The notes: generated by a model from the sequence alone, not told the origin. Positions 1 through 8,266 are shown, counted from the first letter of the stretch. The stretch: DNA of 10,334 nucleotides from Gammaproteobacteria bacterium (GCA_013214885.1 JABSRS010000091.1:1-10334); one strand, 5' to 3'. Numbers and translations are program-made.

Positions 1-797
1 AAGACAGTGCTGTAATGTTGCATTTAGCCCGTAAAGCCTTCGCGCCTGGCAAAATCCCTTTTCCGTTATTGCATGTTGATACCACGTGGAAGTTTGGCGA
101 AATGATCGAGTTTCGTGATCAGCAAGCCAAAAAACACGGTTTTGAACTGTTGGTCCATATCAACCAAGATGGTGTTGACATGGGTATAGGACCGTTCTCT
201 CATGGCAGTGCTAAGCATACCGACATCATGAAAACCGAAGGTCTAAAGCAGGCTCTTAACAAATATGGTTTTGATGCCGCCTTTGGTGGTGCTCGCCGTG
301 ACGAAGAAAAGTCTCGTGCCAAAGAGCGCATTTATTCATTCCGCGATAAATTGCATCGTTGGGATCCAAAGAACCAGCGTCCTGAGCTGTGGCATACCTA
401 CAATGGTCAGGTCAATAAAGGCGAAAGTATTCGGGTTTTCCCATTATCAAATTGGACTGAACTTGATATTTGGCAGTACATCTACCAAGAAAACATCGAT
501 ATCGTGCCACTTTATCTTGCCGAAAAACGTCCTGTTGTTGAACGCAATGGTGTGTTGATCATGGTTGATGATGATCGGATGCCAATTGAAGACGGCGAAA
601 AGGTTGAGCACAAGATGGTTCGTTTTAGAACATTAGGCTGCTATCCATTAACGGGAGCTGTTGAATCAACAGCAGCTAGCTTGCCTGAAATTATCGAAGA
701 AATGTTATTGGCGCGCTCGTCTGAACGAGAAGGGCGAGTGATCGACAGCGATTCATCGGGTTCGATGGAAATGAAGAAGCGTCAGGGTTATTTTTAG
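1..797 (+). CDS. cysD: Sulfate adenylyltransferase subunit 2 (CysD), 5' end missing
   Basis: Catalytic ATP-sulfurylase subunit of the CysDN complex. It adenylylates sulfate with ATP to give APS in the cytoplasm, driven by GTP hydrolysis in CysN. The reading frame is open to the left edge: the first full codons read D-S-A-V-M, the end of the PP-loop GKDS motif that binds ATP phosphates, so the ATG at 15 is internal and not the start. From that Asp to the stop there are 264 residues, the same count as from Asp39 to the end of the 302-residue E. coli protein as I recall it, so about 38 residues are cut off by the window. Recognisable blocks are [42 protein letters not shown] and the C-terminal KKRQGYF. 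It lies 9 bases before cysN in the same operon; no promoter is visible. Identity is near certain. Confidence 0.97.
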   Translation, partial: DSAVMLHLARKAFAPGKIPFPLLHVDTTWKFGEMIEFRDQQAKKHGFELLVHINQDGVDMGIGPFSHGSAKHTDIMKTEGLKQALNKYGFDAAFGGARRDEEKSRAKERIYSFRDKLHRWDPKNQRPELWHTYNGQVNKGESIRVFPLSNWTELDIWQYIYQENIDIVPLYLAEKRPVVERNGVLIMVDDDRMPIEDGEKVEHKMVRFRTLGCYPLTGAVESTAASLPEIIEEMLLARSSEREGRVIDSDSSGSMEMKKRQGYF

Positions 798-806
798 GAA
801 TTTGCG

Positions 807-2231
807 ATGAACACAATAATTGAACAAGAAATTAGTGAAATGGGCGTTGAAGCCTATCTCGACAAGCAGCAACACAAAAGCATGTTACGTTTATTAACCT
901 GTGGCAGTGTTGACGATGGTAAAAGTACCCTAATTGGTCGCTTGCTCCACGATAGCGCGCAGATTTATGAAGATCAGTTAGCGGCGATTAAAAAAGACAG
1001 CAAAAAAGTGGGCACCACTGGTGACGACATTGATTTAGCGTTGTTGGTTGATGGCTTACAAGCTGAGCGTGAACAAGGGATAACTATTGATGTTGCCTAT
1101 CGCTACTTCTCAACCGACAAGCGCAAGTTTATTATTGCTGATACTCCTGGGCATGAGCAATACACCCGAAACATGGCAACTGGAGCTTCCACTTGTGACC
1201 TAGCGGTTATCTTAATTGATGCCCGTTACGGAGTTCAGGTTCAAACCCGTCGTCATAGTTTTATTGCATCGCTGTTAGGGATTAAAAACTTTGTCGTTGC
1301 GATTAATAAAATGGATTTAGTCGATTTTAGCGAGCAAACATATAACGATATTCGTGAAGATTATTTGAGTTTTGTAAAAAAATTAGGTCAACGCCATATC
1401 GAATTTGTGCCGCTTTCGGCATTAAAGGGCGATAACGTTGTTAATGCCAGTACTCAGATGCCTTGGTACCAAGGCTTGCCGCTGCTTAATATTCTTGAAA
1501 ACGTTAAGCTCGATAACACGGTTTATACTGCAGGTGCCCGTTTACCCGTTCAGTATGTTAACCGTCCTAATTTAGATTTTAGAGGTTTCTGCGGCACATT
1601 AGCGGCAGGCACTCTGAATAAAGGCGATGTCGTTACTGCTTTACCGTCGGGTAAAACGAGTAAGATCAAATCGATTGTTACCTTTGAAGGTGAACTCGAA
1701 TCGGCCTCTGCAGGCCAAGCTATTACCGTGACACTAGAAGATGAAATTGATGTTAGTCGTGGTGATTTATTAGCAACGGGTGTTTTACCTCATGTTAGTA
1801 CCGGCGCAAAGGCCAAATTGGTGTGGATGGACGAAAAACCGTTGGTTGAAAATCGTCAATATGACCTAAAAATTGCCAGTAAAAAGACTCAGGTCGTGAT
1901 TGGTGCTATTGAGCATCGAATTAATGTTAATACCTTAGCTGAAGAATCGTGTGATGAGCTGCAGCTTAATGAAGTGGCTAATGTTGAACTAAACTTTGCC
2001 GAAAAACTGACTTTTGATTATTACGATGATGTGCGTGATACCGGTGGTTTTATCCTCATTGATCGCTTAACTAACGTCACCGTTGCGGCTGGGATGATTT
2101 ATCAAACTAGTGATGCACAAAATAGCGAAAGTAGTGAATTTAGTGAATTTGAACTCGAGTTTAACACCCTGGTTCGTAAGCATTTTCCTCATTGGCAAGC
2201 ACTAGATATTAGTGCGTTAAAGGGGAAGTAA
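807..2231 (+). CDS. cysN: Sulfate adenylyltransferase subunit 1 (CysN), GTPase
   Basis: Regulatory GTPase subunit of ATP sulfurylase; its GTP hydrolysis drives the unfavourable synthesis of APS by CysD. At 474 residues it matches the usual length of about 475 for a stand-alone CysN, not a CysNC fusion; the kinase is a separate gene here. The N-terminal EF-Tu-like GTPase domain shows P-loop GSVDDGKS (33-40), switch GITID (91-95), DTPGH (112-116) and NKMD (167-170). It is followed by two beta-barrel domains from about residue 240 on. The start ATG has an AGGA-type ribosome binding site at 797-800, overlapping the end of cysD, which suggests coupled translation. The last codons (purine-rich AGGGGAAG, 2221-2228) form the ribosome binding site for the next gene. 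No anomalies were seen. Confidence 0.98.
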   Translation: MNTIIEQEISEMGVEAYLDKQQHKSMLRLLTCGSVDDGKSTLIGRLLHDSAQIYEDQLAAIKKDSKKVGTTGDDIDLALLVDGLQAEREQGITIDVAYRYFSTDKRKFIIADTPGHEQYTRNMATGASTCDLAVILIDARYGVQVQTRRHSFIASLLGIKNFVVAINKMDLVDFSEQTYNDIREDYLSFVKKLGQRHIEFVPLSALKGDNVVNASTQMPWYQGLPLLNILENVKLDNTVYTAGARLPVQYVNRPNLDFRGFCGTLAAGTLNKGDVVTALPSGKTSKIKSIVTFEGELESASAGQAITVTLEDEIDVSRGDLLATGVLPHVSTGAKAKLVWMDEKPLVENRQYDLKIASKKTQVVIGAIEHRINVNTLAEESCDELQLNEVANVELNFAEKLTFDYYDDVRDTGGFILIDRLTNVTVAAGMIYQTSDAQNSESSEFSEFELEFNTLVRKHFPHWQALDISALKGK

Positions 2232-2232
2232 A

Positions 2233-2943
2233 GTGTTATCTCAGTCAGCTGGTGTTGCCATAATGCTGACCTCGCTGGTCGTGTTGTTAATTACTAACAA
2301 AATACGCCCAGCGATCTTATTTACTGCTGCCATCGGCTCTAGTTATTTGCTCGACTGGATTAGCCTTGAGCAGATGATGGCTAATTTTACCAATTCTTCT
2401 TTATTAACCCTTATTTTATTATTGCTGGCAGCGGTCGCGGTAGAAAAAACTGACATTTTGCAGTCGATAGGCAAGCATCTTAATCATCAAAATTTCCCGT
2501 TAGTTATTGCCAAGCTTGGCTTGTCGACCGCCTTTTTGTCATCCATTACTAATAATACGGCAGTGGTTGCTTCATTAATTGGGGTACTCAAGCGTAACCA
2601 ATACCACTCTGCTTCCAAATTATTATTGCCCCTGTCTTATGCCGCCATTTTAGGGGGCACATTAACCCTCATTGGCACCTCGACTAACTTAATTGTTAAT
2701 AGTTTTGTGGTCGATGCAGGTCTTGAACCGATTGGTTTTTTCGATTTTAGTCTGATTGGTTTAATGGTTGTTGGGTCTGGCCTTTTCGTTATTATTATCT
2801 TTGGCTCTCGATTGCCCGATCGCTGCTCACAAGTGGATTCTGAATTACCATACCTGCTTGAGGCAGTAGTAAGTACTGACTCTGTAATGGCGGGGAAAAT
2901 GTCGAAGACAATCGATTACGGGCATTACAACAGCTTTATTTAG
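2233..2943 (+). CDS. N-terminal fragment of the SLC13-family permease
   Basis: Reading frame of 236 residues starting at GTG with a strong purine-rich ribosome binding site (2221-2228). It carries the first half of the transporter: hydrophobic segments around residues 7-20, 26-41, 56-71, 88-104, 108-119, 132-147 and 172-190. It also has the family signatures SSITNNTAVV (103-112) and GTSTNLIVN (148-156), which in SLC13-type carriers line the Na+ and anion site. From about residue 203 the first TrkA-C domain begins. The last 14 residues after Lys222 (starting MSKTIDYGHY) do not resemble the family and are the product of reading past the frameshift to a TAG at 2941-2943. As it stands, the product would lack the second transport half and is expected to be inactive. 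Confidence 0.8.
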   Translation: MLSQSAGVAIMLTSLVVLLITNKIRPAILFTAAIGSSYLLDWISLEQMMANFTNSSLLTLILLLLAAVAVEKTDILQSIGKHLNHQNFPLVIAKLGLSTAFLSSITNNTAVVASLIGVLKRNQYHSASKLLLPLSYAAILGGTLTLIGTSTNLIVNSFVVDAGLEPIGFFDFSLIGLMVVGSGLFVIIIFGSRLPDRCSQVDSELPYLLEAVVSTDSVMAGKMSKTIDYGHYNSFI

Positions 2944-3014
2944 TCGAAATTGAGCGCGACGGTCAGCTGATTAAACCCGTTGGGCCTAAAGAAATACTGC
3001 AAGCTGGCGATCGC

Positions 3015-3971
3015 TTGATGTTTGCGGGTGATACCCAGAGTTTACATATTCTACAAGAAATGGAAGGCCTTGAATGGTTTGCTAAATCACACCTTAAAGG
3101 GCAAGCACTGGTCGAAGTTATTATTAGCCACTCATCGAAAATTAATGGTAAAACCCTTAAAGAAAGTGCCTTTAGGCAGCGATTTGATGCTGCTGTGGTG
3201 GCAATTCGTCGTGGTCATGACAAATTAAGCGGTGGCTTTGGTCAGATAAAATTACGCGCTGGCGACACGTTGATCTTAGTACCTGGCAAGAAGTTTCACC
3301 AAAATAGCGAAATTTATCGTGAGTTTGTGATGGTCAGTGAATCAAGTGTTAGTGCTCGGTTAGATCCCAAACAGTCCCGAGGTGTGGTGCTGGGCTTTTT
3401 GGTCACCTTAGTCTTATCGTTAGTTGGTGTTGTGCCACTGACCAAAGGATTATTGGTCTTGCTAATCGGTTATCTATTGACTGGGGTGATTAGCCTCGAA
3501 GAGCTGAAACGGCGTTTTCCCTTTGAGTTGGTGGCCATTGTAGGTGCCGCTCTTGGCTTAGCAAATATTATGGTTGATAGTGGGGTTGCTCAAATACTGG
3601 GTGAGGGCTTGTTAAGTCTATTTTACGGCTGGGGAATACTAGGTGCTTTTATTGCTGTGTATTTATTTACGCTATTGTTAACAGAATTAATCACCAATAA
3701 TGCAGCTGCTGCACTGTCATTTCCAATTGCTTATAGTTTGGCCATGACTTATCAGGTCGATCCGCGGCCATTTATTATGGCGGTTATATTTGGTGCTAGT
3801 GCTAGTTTTATTTCACCCTATGGCTATCAAACTAATTTAATGGTTTATAGTGCTGGTAATTATCGATTTAGAGATTACCTAAGTATTGGTATTCCATTAT
3901 CAATTGTCTATTCGACGGTGGTTATTATTATGATCCCGTTAGTGTTTCCTTTTGTAAAAGTAGCTTTTTAA
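3015..3971 (+). CDS. C-terminal fragment of the SLC13-family permease
   Basis: Frame open from 2880 (after a TGA at 2877-2879); the first possible restart codons are TTG 3015 and ATG 3018, with no convincing ribosome binding site. Residues encoded from 2898 on complete the first TrkA-C domain ([17 protein letters not shown]). A second TrkA-C domain follows ([17 protein letters not shown] to [15 protein letters not shown]). Then come hydrophobic segments of the second membrane half, with the mirror signature [15 protein letters not shown] at about residues 227-241 of this fragment, matching ITNNTA in the first half. SLC13-type proteins are built as two inverted halves, so neither fragment alone should transport. 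The stop overlaps the cysC start (TAATG). I read this as the second piece of one gene rather than an independent protein. Confidence 0.75.
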   Translation: MMFAGDTQSLHILQEMEGLEWFAKSHLKGQALVEVIISHSSKINGKTLKESAFRQRFDAAVVAIRRGHDKLSGGFGQIKLRAGDTLILVPGKKFHQNSEIYREFVMVSESSVSARLDPKQSRGVVLGFLVTLVLSLVGVVPLTKGLLVLLIGYLLTGVISLEELKRRFPFELVAIVGAALGLANIMVDSGVAQILGEGLLSLFYGWGILGAFIAVYLFTLLLTELITNNAAAALSFPIAYSLAMTYQVDPRPFIMAVIFGASASFISPYGYQTNLMVYSAGNYRFRDYLSIGIPLSIVYSTVVIIMIPLVFPFVKVAF

Positions 3972-4588
3972 TGACTAATGAAACGAAAATTATTGACCCG
4001 AATGTCGTGTGGCATCAACACCAAATAAATAAAAATCAACGTGGCGAACAAAAAAAACAGCGTCCGTGTTTATTATGGTTTACGGGGCTGAGTGGCTCGG
4101 GTAAATCAACCGTTGCTGGAGCTCTTGAGGCAGCTTTGTTTGCTCAGGGCCACCATACTTATTTGCTCGACGGTGACAATGTGCGTCATGGTTTGTGTAC
4201 TGACTTGGGGTTTAGTGATGCCGATCGCGTTGAAAACATTCGCCGTGTCGGTGAGGTTGGTAAACTTATGGTCGATGCTGGCTTAATCGTGCTTAGTGCA
4301 TTTATCTCGCCATTTCAAAGTGAACGTCAAGCCGTTCGTGATTTACTTAGTGGCGGTGACTTTATTGAGGTTTTTGTTGATACGCCTTTGGCAACCTGTG
4401 AACAACGAGATCCCAAAGGGCTATATGTTAAAGCGCGGGCGGGTGAAATTAAAAACTTCACGGGTATCTCATCTGACTATCAAGCACCGGTTAATCCTGA
4501 GATTATTATTAACACCGATCAACAGACAATTGAGCAATCGGTAGCAACCATTATCGATTACTTAACGCAGCAAGGACATATTCAATGA
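3971..4588 (+). CDS. cysC: Adenylylsulfate (APS) kinase
   Basis: Phosphorylates APS at the 3'-OH with ATP to form PAPS, the second step of sulfate activation. It has 205 residues, against about 201 in E. coli, and is a stand-alone kinase. Visible motifs are Walker [10 protein letters not shown] (39-47), the APS-binding block [10 protein letters not shown] (66-75), [12 protein letters not shown] (85-96), FISP (111-114) and DPKGLY followed by [12 protein letters not shown]. Ser113 aligns with the E. coli active-site Ser109 as I recall it. The ATG overlaps the preceding stop (TAATG). I see no Shine-Dalgarno sequence in the 20 bases before it, so translation probably depends on ribosomes arriving from the permease gene. 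Its own stop overlaps the cysQ start (ATGA). Identity is near certain. Confidence 0.98.
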   Translation: MTNETKIIDPNVVWHQHQINKNQRGEQKKQRPCLLWFTGLSGSGKSTVAGALEAALFAQGHHTYLLDGDNVRHGLCTDLGFSDADRVENIRRVGEVGKLMVDAGLIVLSAFISPFQSERQAVRDLLSGGDFIEVFVDTPLATCEQRDPKGLYVKARAGEIKNFTGISSDYQAPVNPEIIINTDQQTIEQSVATIIDYLTQQGHIQ

Positions 4589-5370
4589 ATTTAGCATGGC
4601 AGCAGGGCATTGTAGAGATCGCGCGCGAAGCCGGTGATGCAATCATGACGTTTTATCGTCAAGGATCAACTCAGACCTGGACTAAAAAGGATGATAGCCC
4701 GCTAACGCAAGCGGATTTAGCTGCTCATGATGTCATTATGGCGGGGCTTAAAAAGCTAACGCCTGACATTCCTGTGTTATCGGAAGAATCAACCGCCATT
4801 GCTTGGCAAACACGCCAACAATGGCAGCAATACTGGCTAGTTGACCCACTCGATGGCACCAAAGAGTTTATTAAACAAAACGGCGAGTTTACCGTTAATA
4901 TCGCATTGATAGTCGATCATCAACCCGTAATGGCTGTGGTATTTGCCCCTGATCTAGAAAAACTGTACTTTGCTAATATTGAACAAGGTACTTGGTTTAT
5001 CCAAGGTAATAACAGTGCAGAAAAGCTTGATGTCGCAGATTTCAAGCCAACACTACCTGTTCGCGTGGTTGGGAGTCGCTCTCACCCCAGCGAAGAAATG
5101 GCTGGCTTTAATCAGCAGTTTGAACAAGTAGAAGTTGTGCCAACAGGTAGTTCGCTTAAATTATGTTTGGTAGCTCAAGGCTTGGCAGATATTTATCCAC
5201 GCCTTGGCCCAACGATGGAGTGGGATACCGCAGCGGGACAATGTATCGCGCAATGTGCAGGTGCAAAAGTAGTCCAACTTGATTCTAATCCACTAGGCTA
5301 CAACACCAAGCAATCATTGTTAAACAGTTATTTTGTGGTCAGCCATCCTTTATTACAGTGGCATGATTAG
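4585..5370 (+). CDS. cysQ: 3'(2'),5'-bisphosphate nucleotidase CysQ
   Basis: Mg2+-dependent phosphatase of the inositol-monophosphatase superfamily. It hydrolyses PAP, the by-product left when PAPS is reduced or used as sulfate donor, and possibly PAPS itself, to AMP or APS. Metal-binding signatures are SEES (66-69), [12 protein letters not shown] (84-95, with Asp87, Asp90, Gly91, Thr92) and WDTAAG (213-218, Asp214). Length is 261 residues (E. coli about 246). The ATG overlaps the cysC stop and has a clear AAGGA ribosome binding site at 4572-4576, eight bases upstream. As the last gene of the sulfate-activation operon it would keep PAP from building up when CysDNC run fast. A stem-loop terminator follows 14 bases after the stop. 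Confidence 0.95.
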   Translation: MNLAWQQGIVEIAREAGDAIMTFYRQGSTQTWTKKDDSPLTQADLAAHDVIMAGLKKLTPDIPVLSEESTAIAWQTRQQWQQYWLVDPLDGTKEFIKQNGEFTVNIALIVDHQPVMAVVFAPDLEKLYFANIEQGTWFIQGNNSAEKLDVADFKPTLPVRVVGSRSHPSEEMAGFNQQFEQVEVVPTGSSLKLCLVAQGLADIYPRLGPTMEWDTAAGQCIAQCAGAKVVQLDSNPLGYNTKQSLLNSYFVVSHPLLQWHD

Positions 5371-5383
5371 TCGCTTGTCAATT

Positions 5384-5413
5384 GCCCAACGAGTTTGGGC
5401 TCTTTCTCTCTCT
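5384..5413 (+). terminator. Intrinsic terminator of the cys operon
   Basis: GCCCAA (5384-5389), a 5-base loop CGAGT and TTGGGC (5395-5400) form a perfect 6-bp stem. It is followed directly by a pyrimidine stretch, TCTTTCTCTCTCT, with several T residues but no pure T-run. The position, 14 bases after the cysQ stop, fits the end of the operon. The imperfect T-tract makes strength uncertain. Confidence 0.6.
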
Positions 5414-5656
5414 CGATTCAATGCTGATTATTCTGCTGAAATTAGCATTTGTATTTAATAACTGACTATTTGTGCCTGTTGAAATCGACGACTACGGCAT
5501 TGATTTCAATCTCAATAGCTAGCTACTGCTCATTAAATCGCCTTGTTCTCGTCAATTATTCTTAGCACAATAAGATCAAATAATTAATGTAAAGTGCTGG
5601 GTGCTCTGTTATCTCATTTTAATGTTTTAAAACAAATTACGACTAGTAATCTAAAC
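5414..5656. other. Intergenic stretch without a recognised gene
   Basis: AT-rich DNA between the cys terminator and the promoter of the envelope-protein cluster. Only very short reading frames are present on either strand. One 8-bp inverted repeat (TTGAAATC 5479-5486 and GATTTCAA 5502-5509, 15-base loop) is visible without a following T-run. No RNA gene, repeat array or additional promoter could be supported. Confidence 0.5.
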
Positions 5657-5694
5657 AAAAACCGTTCTCATTATTGATTGTGAGAATGGTTGGT
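5657..5694 (+). promoter_or_regulatory. Fur-like operator (inverted repeat) over the promoter
   Basis: ACCGTTCTCA (5661-5670), ten spacer bases and TGAGAATGGT (5681-5690) form a 10-bp inverted repeat with one mismatch. The two flanking 19-mers were aligned by hand to the Fur consensus GATAATGATAATCATTATC. The reverse complement of 5657-5675 matches 12 of 19 positions, and 5676-5694 on the + strand matches 11 of 19. The site covers the -35 box and spacer of the promoter just below, where a repressor would block RNA polymerase. Iron regulation also fits the imelysin gene downstream. Another dyad-binding repressor remains possible, since the Fur match is moderate. Confidence 0.55.
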
Positions 5695-5702
5695 GATATA
5701 TT
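5674..5702 (+). promoter_or_regulatory. Sigma70-type promoter for the porin-imelysin-oxidoreductase cluster
   Basis: A -35 box TTGATT (5674-5679, 4 of 6 to TTGACA) and a -10 box TATATT (5697-5702, 5 of 6 to TATAAT) are separated by exactly 17 bases. Transcription would begin near 5709, giving a leader of about 32 bases that includes the AGGA ribosome binding site (5731-5734), six bases before the ATG at 5741. It is the only well-spaced promoter I see in this intergenic region. Confidence 0.6.
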
Positions 5703-5740
5703 CACCGTGAAATTTATTTGGAATTGCTCAAGGACGTAAC

Positions 5741-7060
5741 ATGAGGTTAAAAACCCCTTTAATAATAACGTTGTTAGGTGGCTTTGCTTTACCGCTAAGT
5801 GCTGCAACTGTCAGTGAAAGAATCGATCAACAAGCGATAGAAATATCAAAGTTAAAACAACAGTTGGCTGGTCTGACTGTGCAAGCCCCTTCAAACGAAT
5901 TATTAGAAAATAAATTCTCATTTTCCTCTTATGGCAGTGTTAATTACGCCAGCCGCGAAGTGTTTCAAAATACTCAAGATGTCAATCCTACCCGTCGAGC
6001 CTCAGTTGATGTTGAGCGTTTAGTCGCGGAGTTTGGTTATCAATTTGATCCTAAATGGTCGATTGAGTTTGAAGTTGAATTTGAACATGGTGGTACTGGG
6101 ATTACGCTAGAGTATGACGGTTTTGAAGAGTTTGGTGAGTTTGAAACTGAGCTAGAGGCCGGTGGCGAAGTTATTGTCGAAAAGCTAGAAGTTACCTACC
6201 AACACTCAAAGCAGTTCGGCCTAAAAATGGGTCATATTTATGTACCTGTTGGCATGACCACCTCGCTGCACAAGCCTCATCAGTATTTCACGGTGACTCG
6301 TCATAGTAGCTTAAATAATATGATCCCAGGTGTGTGGCATGAGACCGGTATTGCGGCGTTTGGTCAAATAGCTGATTTTCACTATCAAGCCCAAGTGGTG
6401 ACAGGACTCAACTCTGAATACTTTAGAACGTATAATTGGGTCAATGGCGCAAGCCAGAAACGTTTTGAAACCGCTAATGCTGATGATTTAGCCTTAGTTG
6501 TTCGACTCGATTACGGTGATATTAAACAAGGCTCAGCTATTGGTTTTAGCTATTACGTCAGCAACACCAGTGGCAATCGCCATAAAACCAATCAAATGAA
6601 TGTAGATGGTCAGCTAAGTATCTTGGATCTACATGGGGTTTATCGCGGCGATAAATTAACCGTACGGGCCCAATATTTGTTGGGTGATTTACAAGACTCT
6701 AATGCCATTACGGCGGCTAATCGTCAAACTCCAGGGCTTAAAGTCGGTAACTTTGCACAACTTGGTAGCCAAGCTGAGGCGATGTTCGTTGAAGCAGGAT
6801 ATGACATCTCATCCTTAGTCAACCTTAAGCAACCGTTAAGTGTTTTCACTAGTGTCGATTACTCGAATCCGTTGAGTAAAGTCGACAGTCCTTTTATTAG
6901 CCAACGTTTTGAAAAAACTGAATTCGCAGTTGGCATTAACTATATGCCGACAAAAAACTTAGTGTTTAAAGCACAAGTTGGTCAGCAACAAACAGCAATG
7001 ACGACAATTCCAAATACCACCTCATTTGAGATGGGCTTGGGCTATTACTTTTCTCTTTAA
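5741..7060 (+). CDS. Outer-membrane beta-barrel (porin-like) protein
   Basis: Protein of 439 residues. A Sec signal peptide occupies residues 1-21 or 1-22 (basic MRLK, hydrophobic core, LSA-A cleavage region). A short heptad-like coiled coil follows (about 24-46, SERIDQQAIEISKLKQQLAGL region), as in several trimeric porins. The rest alternates polar and hydrophobic residues in short amphipathic strands ending in GLGYYFSL, typical of an outer-membrane barrel. The block GHIYVPVGMTTSLHKPHQYF (164-183) and IPGVWHETGIAAFG resemble phosphate-selective porin O/P-like proteins. A strongly acidic segment lies at 125-147. Start: ATG with AGGA six bases upstream. It is first in a cluster with imelysin and di-haem oxidoreductase lipoproteins behind a Fur-like operator, so I infer a passage or capture role for iron or an iron complex. 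The substrate is unknown and the family assignment is from pattern only. Confidence 0.75.
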   Translation: MRLKTPLIITLLGGFALPLSAATVSERIDQQAIEISKLKQQLAGLTVQAPSNELLENKFSFSSYGSVNYASREVFQNTQDVNPTRRASVDVERLVAEFGYQFDPKWSIEFEVEFEHGGTGITLEYDGFEEFGEFETELEAGGEVIVEKLEVTYQHSKQFGLKMGHIYVPVGMTTSLHKPHQYFTVTRHSSLNNMIPGVWHETGIAAFGQIADFHYQAQVVTGLNSEYFRTYNWVNGASQKRFETANADDLALVVRLDYGDIKQGSAIGFSYYVSNTSGNRHKTNQMNVDGQLSILDLHGVYRGDKLTVRAQYLLGDLQDSNAITAANRQTPGLKVGNFAQLGSQAEAMFVEAGYDISSLVNLKQPLSVFTSVDYSNPLSKVDSPFISQRFEKTEFAVGINYMPTKNLVFKAQVGQQQTAMTTIPNTTSFEMGLGYYFSL

Positions 7061-7078
7061 TTAATACAGGTATGTAAC

Positions 7079-8215
7079 ATGAAACAACAAATTAAAATTT
7101 CGCTATTATCAGTAGCGGTTGCATTAGGTTTAGCTGCTTGCGGCGGCTCTAGCAACAAAACACCGGAAAAAGTTGAGCCAACAACCTTTGATTTTGCACC
7201 ATCGGCAATGATCACAAACTTAAGCAACGATGTTATTGTTGCTGGTTATACGATATTAAACGATAAAGCTGAAGCGTTACACCAAGCCGCTCAAACGTTG
7301 GTTAATACTCCAACTCAAGCTAACTTAGTCGCGGCACAAGAAGCTTGGATAGCGGCTCGTGCACCATGGGAACAAGGTGAGTCACATATCTTTGGACCTA
7401 TCGATGCAATGGGCATTGATCCAGCACTTGATTCGTGGCCACTAGCTACTGCCGATCTTAACGTTGTATTAGCAACTCCTGGACTAATCAATGCAACAGC
7501 GGTTAAAGCAATGAACACCGATGTTCAAGGTTATCACACCATGGAATATTTATTATTTGGTGATGGTTTAACTGATAATGAAAAAGATATTGCTGAACTT
7601 ACCGATGCTCAAAGTACCTATTTACTGGCTACTGCTGAGATTTTCAAAGGTTACACTCAGCAACTAGAAGATGCTTGGCTTGTTGGTATTGATGGTGTTA
7701 CTCCATATCAAGAGTCTTTCAAAACTGCTAATAACGCGATTTATGGTTCAAATCTTGCTGTAATTGAAGAACTTATTACTGGCATGGTTGGTATTATTAA
7801 TGAAGTAGGTACTGGTAAAATTGCTGATCCATTTGGTGCTGATATTGGTAGCATTGATACTTCAAAGGTTGAGTCGCAATACAGCTGGAACTCGCTTGAA
7901 GATTTCGCCAACAACATTACTGGCGTGTTAAACGTTTACAATGGTGAATTTACTGGTGAAGCAGATCAACCTGGGATCTATGACTTTGTTGCCGCAGGGG
8001 ATAAAGTATTAGCGGATCGTATTAAGGCAGAGATTGTGCAATCTATTGCCGATATTAAAGCAATCCCTGGTACTACTAACCTACCATTTAGACAAGCAAT
8101 TGCTGACGCTGATGGTCGCGTACGCATTCAAACTGCGATTGATTCTTTAGCTAAATTAGAAAAGAGCTTAGAAATTGACGCCGTTGCATTGTTAAAGAAA
8201 TGGTCAGGAAAATAA
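7079..8215 (+). CDS. Imelysin (M75/IrpA-like) family lipoprotein
   Basis: Exported lipoprotein of 378 residues. The signal peptide ends in lipobox LAAC (18-21) with Cys21 as the lipid site. Gly follows rather than Asp, so sorting to the outer membrane is expected. The imelysin domain spans about residues 42-370: an all-helical fold with an ARAPWEQGE block (93-101), the family signature GYHTMEYLLFG (151-161, GxHxxE with His153 and Glu156 as candidate metal ligands) and a closing LPFRQAIADADGR region. Members include IrpA, the EfeO C-terminal domain and Pseudomonas IcmP. They are linked to iron uptake, and peptidase activity is doubtful for most. It sits 18 bases after the porin-like gene; the ribosome binding site is weak (CAGG, 7067-7070). 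A strong terminator follows. Family assignment is firm; the iron role is inferred. Confidence 0.9.
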   Translation: MKQQIKISLLSVAVALGLAACGGSSNKTPEKVEPTTFDFAPSAMITNLSNDVIVAGYTILNDKAEALHQAAQTLVNTPTQANLVAAQEAWIAARAPWEQGESHIFGPIDAMGIDPALDSWPLATADLNVVLATPGLINATAVKAMNTDVQGYHTMEYLLFGDGLTDNEKDIAELTDAQSTYLLATAEIFKGYTQQLEDAWLVGIDGVTPYQESFKTANNAIYGSNLAVIEELITGMVGIINEVGTGKIADPFGADIGSIDTSKVESQYSWNSLEDFANNITGVLNVYNGEFTGEADQPGIYDFVAAGDKVLADRIKAEIVQSIADIKAIPGTTNLPFRQAIADADGRVRIQTAIDSLAKLEKSLEIDAVALLKKWSGK

Positions 8216-8241
8216 GTTAGTCTAGCTTTTCTTTACTCACT

Positions 8242-8266
8242 GCCACGATAATAATCGTGGCTTTTT
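8242..8266 (+). terminator. Intrinsic terminator between imelysin and oxidoreductase genes
   Basis: GCCACGAT (8242-8249), loop AATA, ATCGTGGC (8254-8261): a perfect 8-bp stem followed at once by TTTTT (8262-8266). It begins 26 bases after the imelysin stop and ends 25 bases before the next start codon, so it must either end the transcript partially or the next gene needs its own promoter. Confidence 0.85.

Larger units (their letters stand above)
2233..3971 (+). pseudogene. SLC13-family sulfate permease with TrkA-C domains, broken by a frameshift
   Basis: One transporter gene now split over two frames. The N-terminal part is read in one frame up to about Lys222 (AAA, 2896-2898). The family-like sequence then continues in the -1 frame from AAT (2898-2900) as NVEDNRLRALQQLYLVEIER and onward to the stop at 3969-3971. 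Adding one A to the A4 run at 2896-2899 gives a continuous protein of about 579 residues, a normal length for SLC13 permeases with an RCK-type insert. The layout is membrane segments 1-190, two TrkA-C-like cytoplasmic domains (about 203-280 and 285-360), then a second membrane half. The permease most likely imports sulfate with Na+ for the CysDNCQ enzymes, inferred from family and position between cysN and cysC. It starts at GTG 2233, one base after the cysN stop. The break could be a true mutation, a sequencing or assembly slip, or less likely a programmed shift. Confidence 0.85.

Noticed and set aside
2892..2899. GGGGAAAA as a programmed -1 ribosomal frameshift site.
   Set aside because: Lys codon AAA would have to re-pair with GAA, mismatched at the first position, and no stable downstream hairpin or pseudoknot is evident; a base loss explains the data more simply.
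5363..5458. 31-codon frame overlapping the cysQ stop, beginning [16 protein letters not shown], loosely like the N-terminus of a chemotaxis receptor, with a hydrophobic stretch in another frame just after.
   Set aside because: It reads straight through the stem-loop of the cys terminator and is very short; the likeness is to a low-complexity amphipathic start and may be chance. A receptor-gene remnant cannot be excluded without a protein search.
5479..5509. Inverted repeat TTGAAATC/GATTTCAA as a terminator or operator.
   Set aside because: Stem of only 8 AT-rich pairs, 15-base loop, no T-run, and no promoter boxes beside it.
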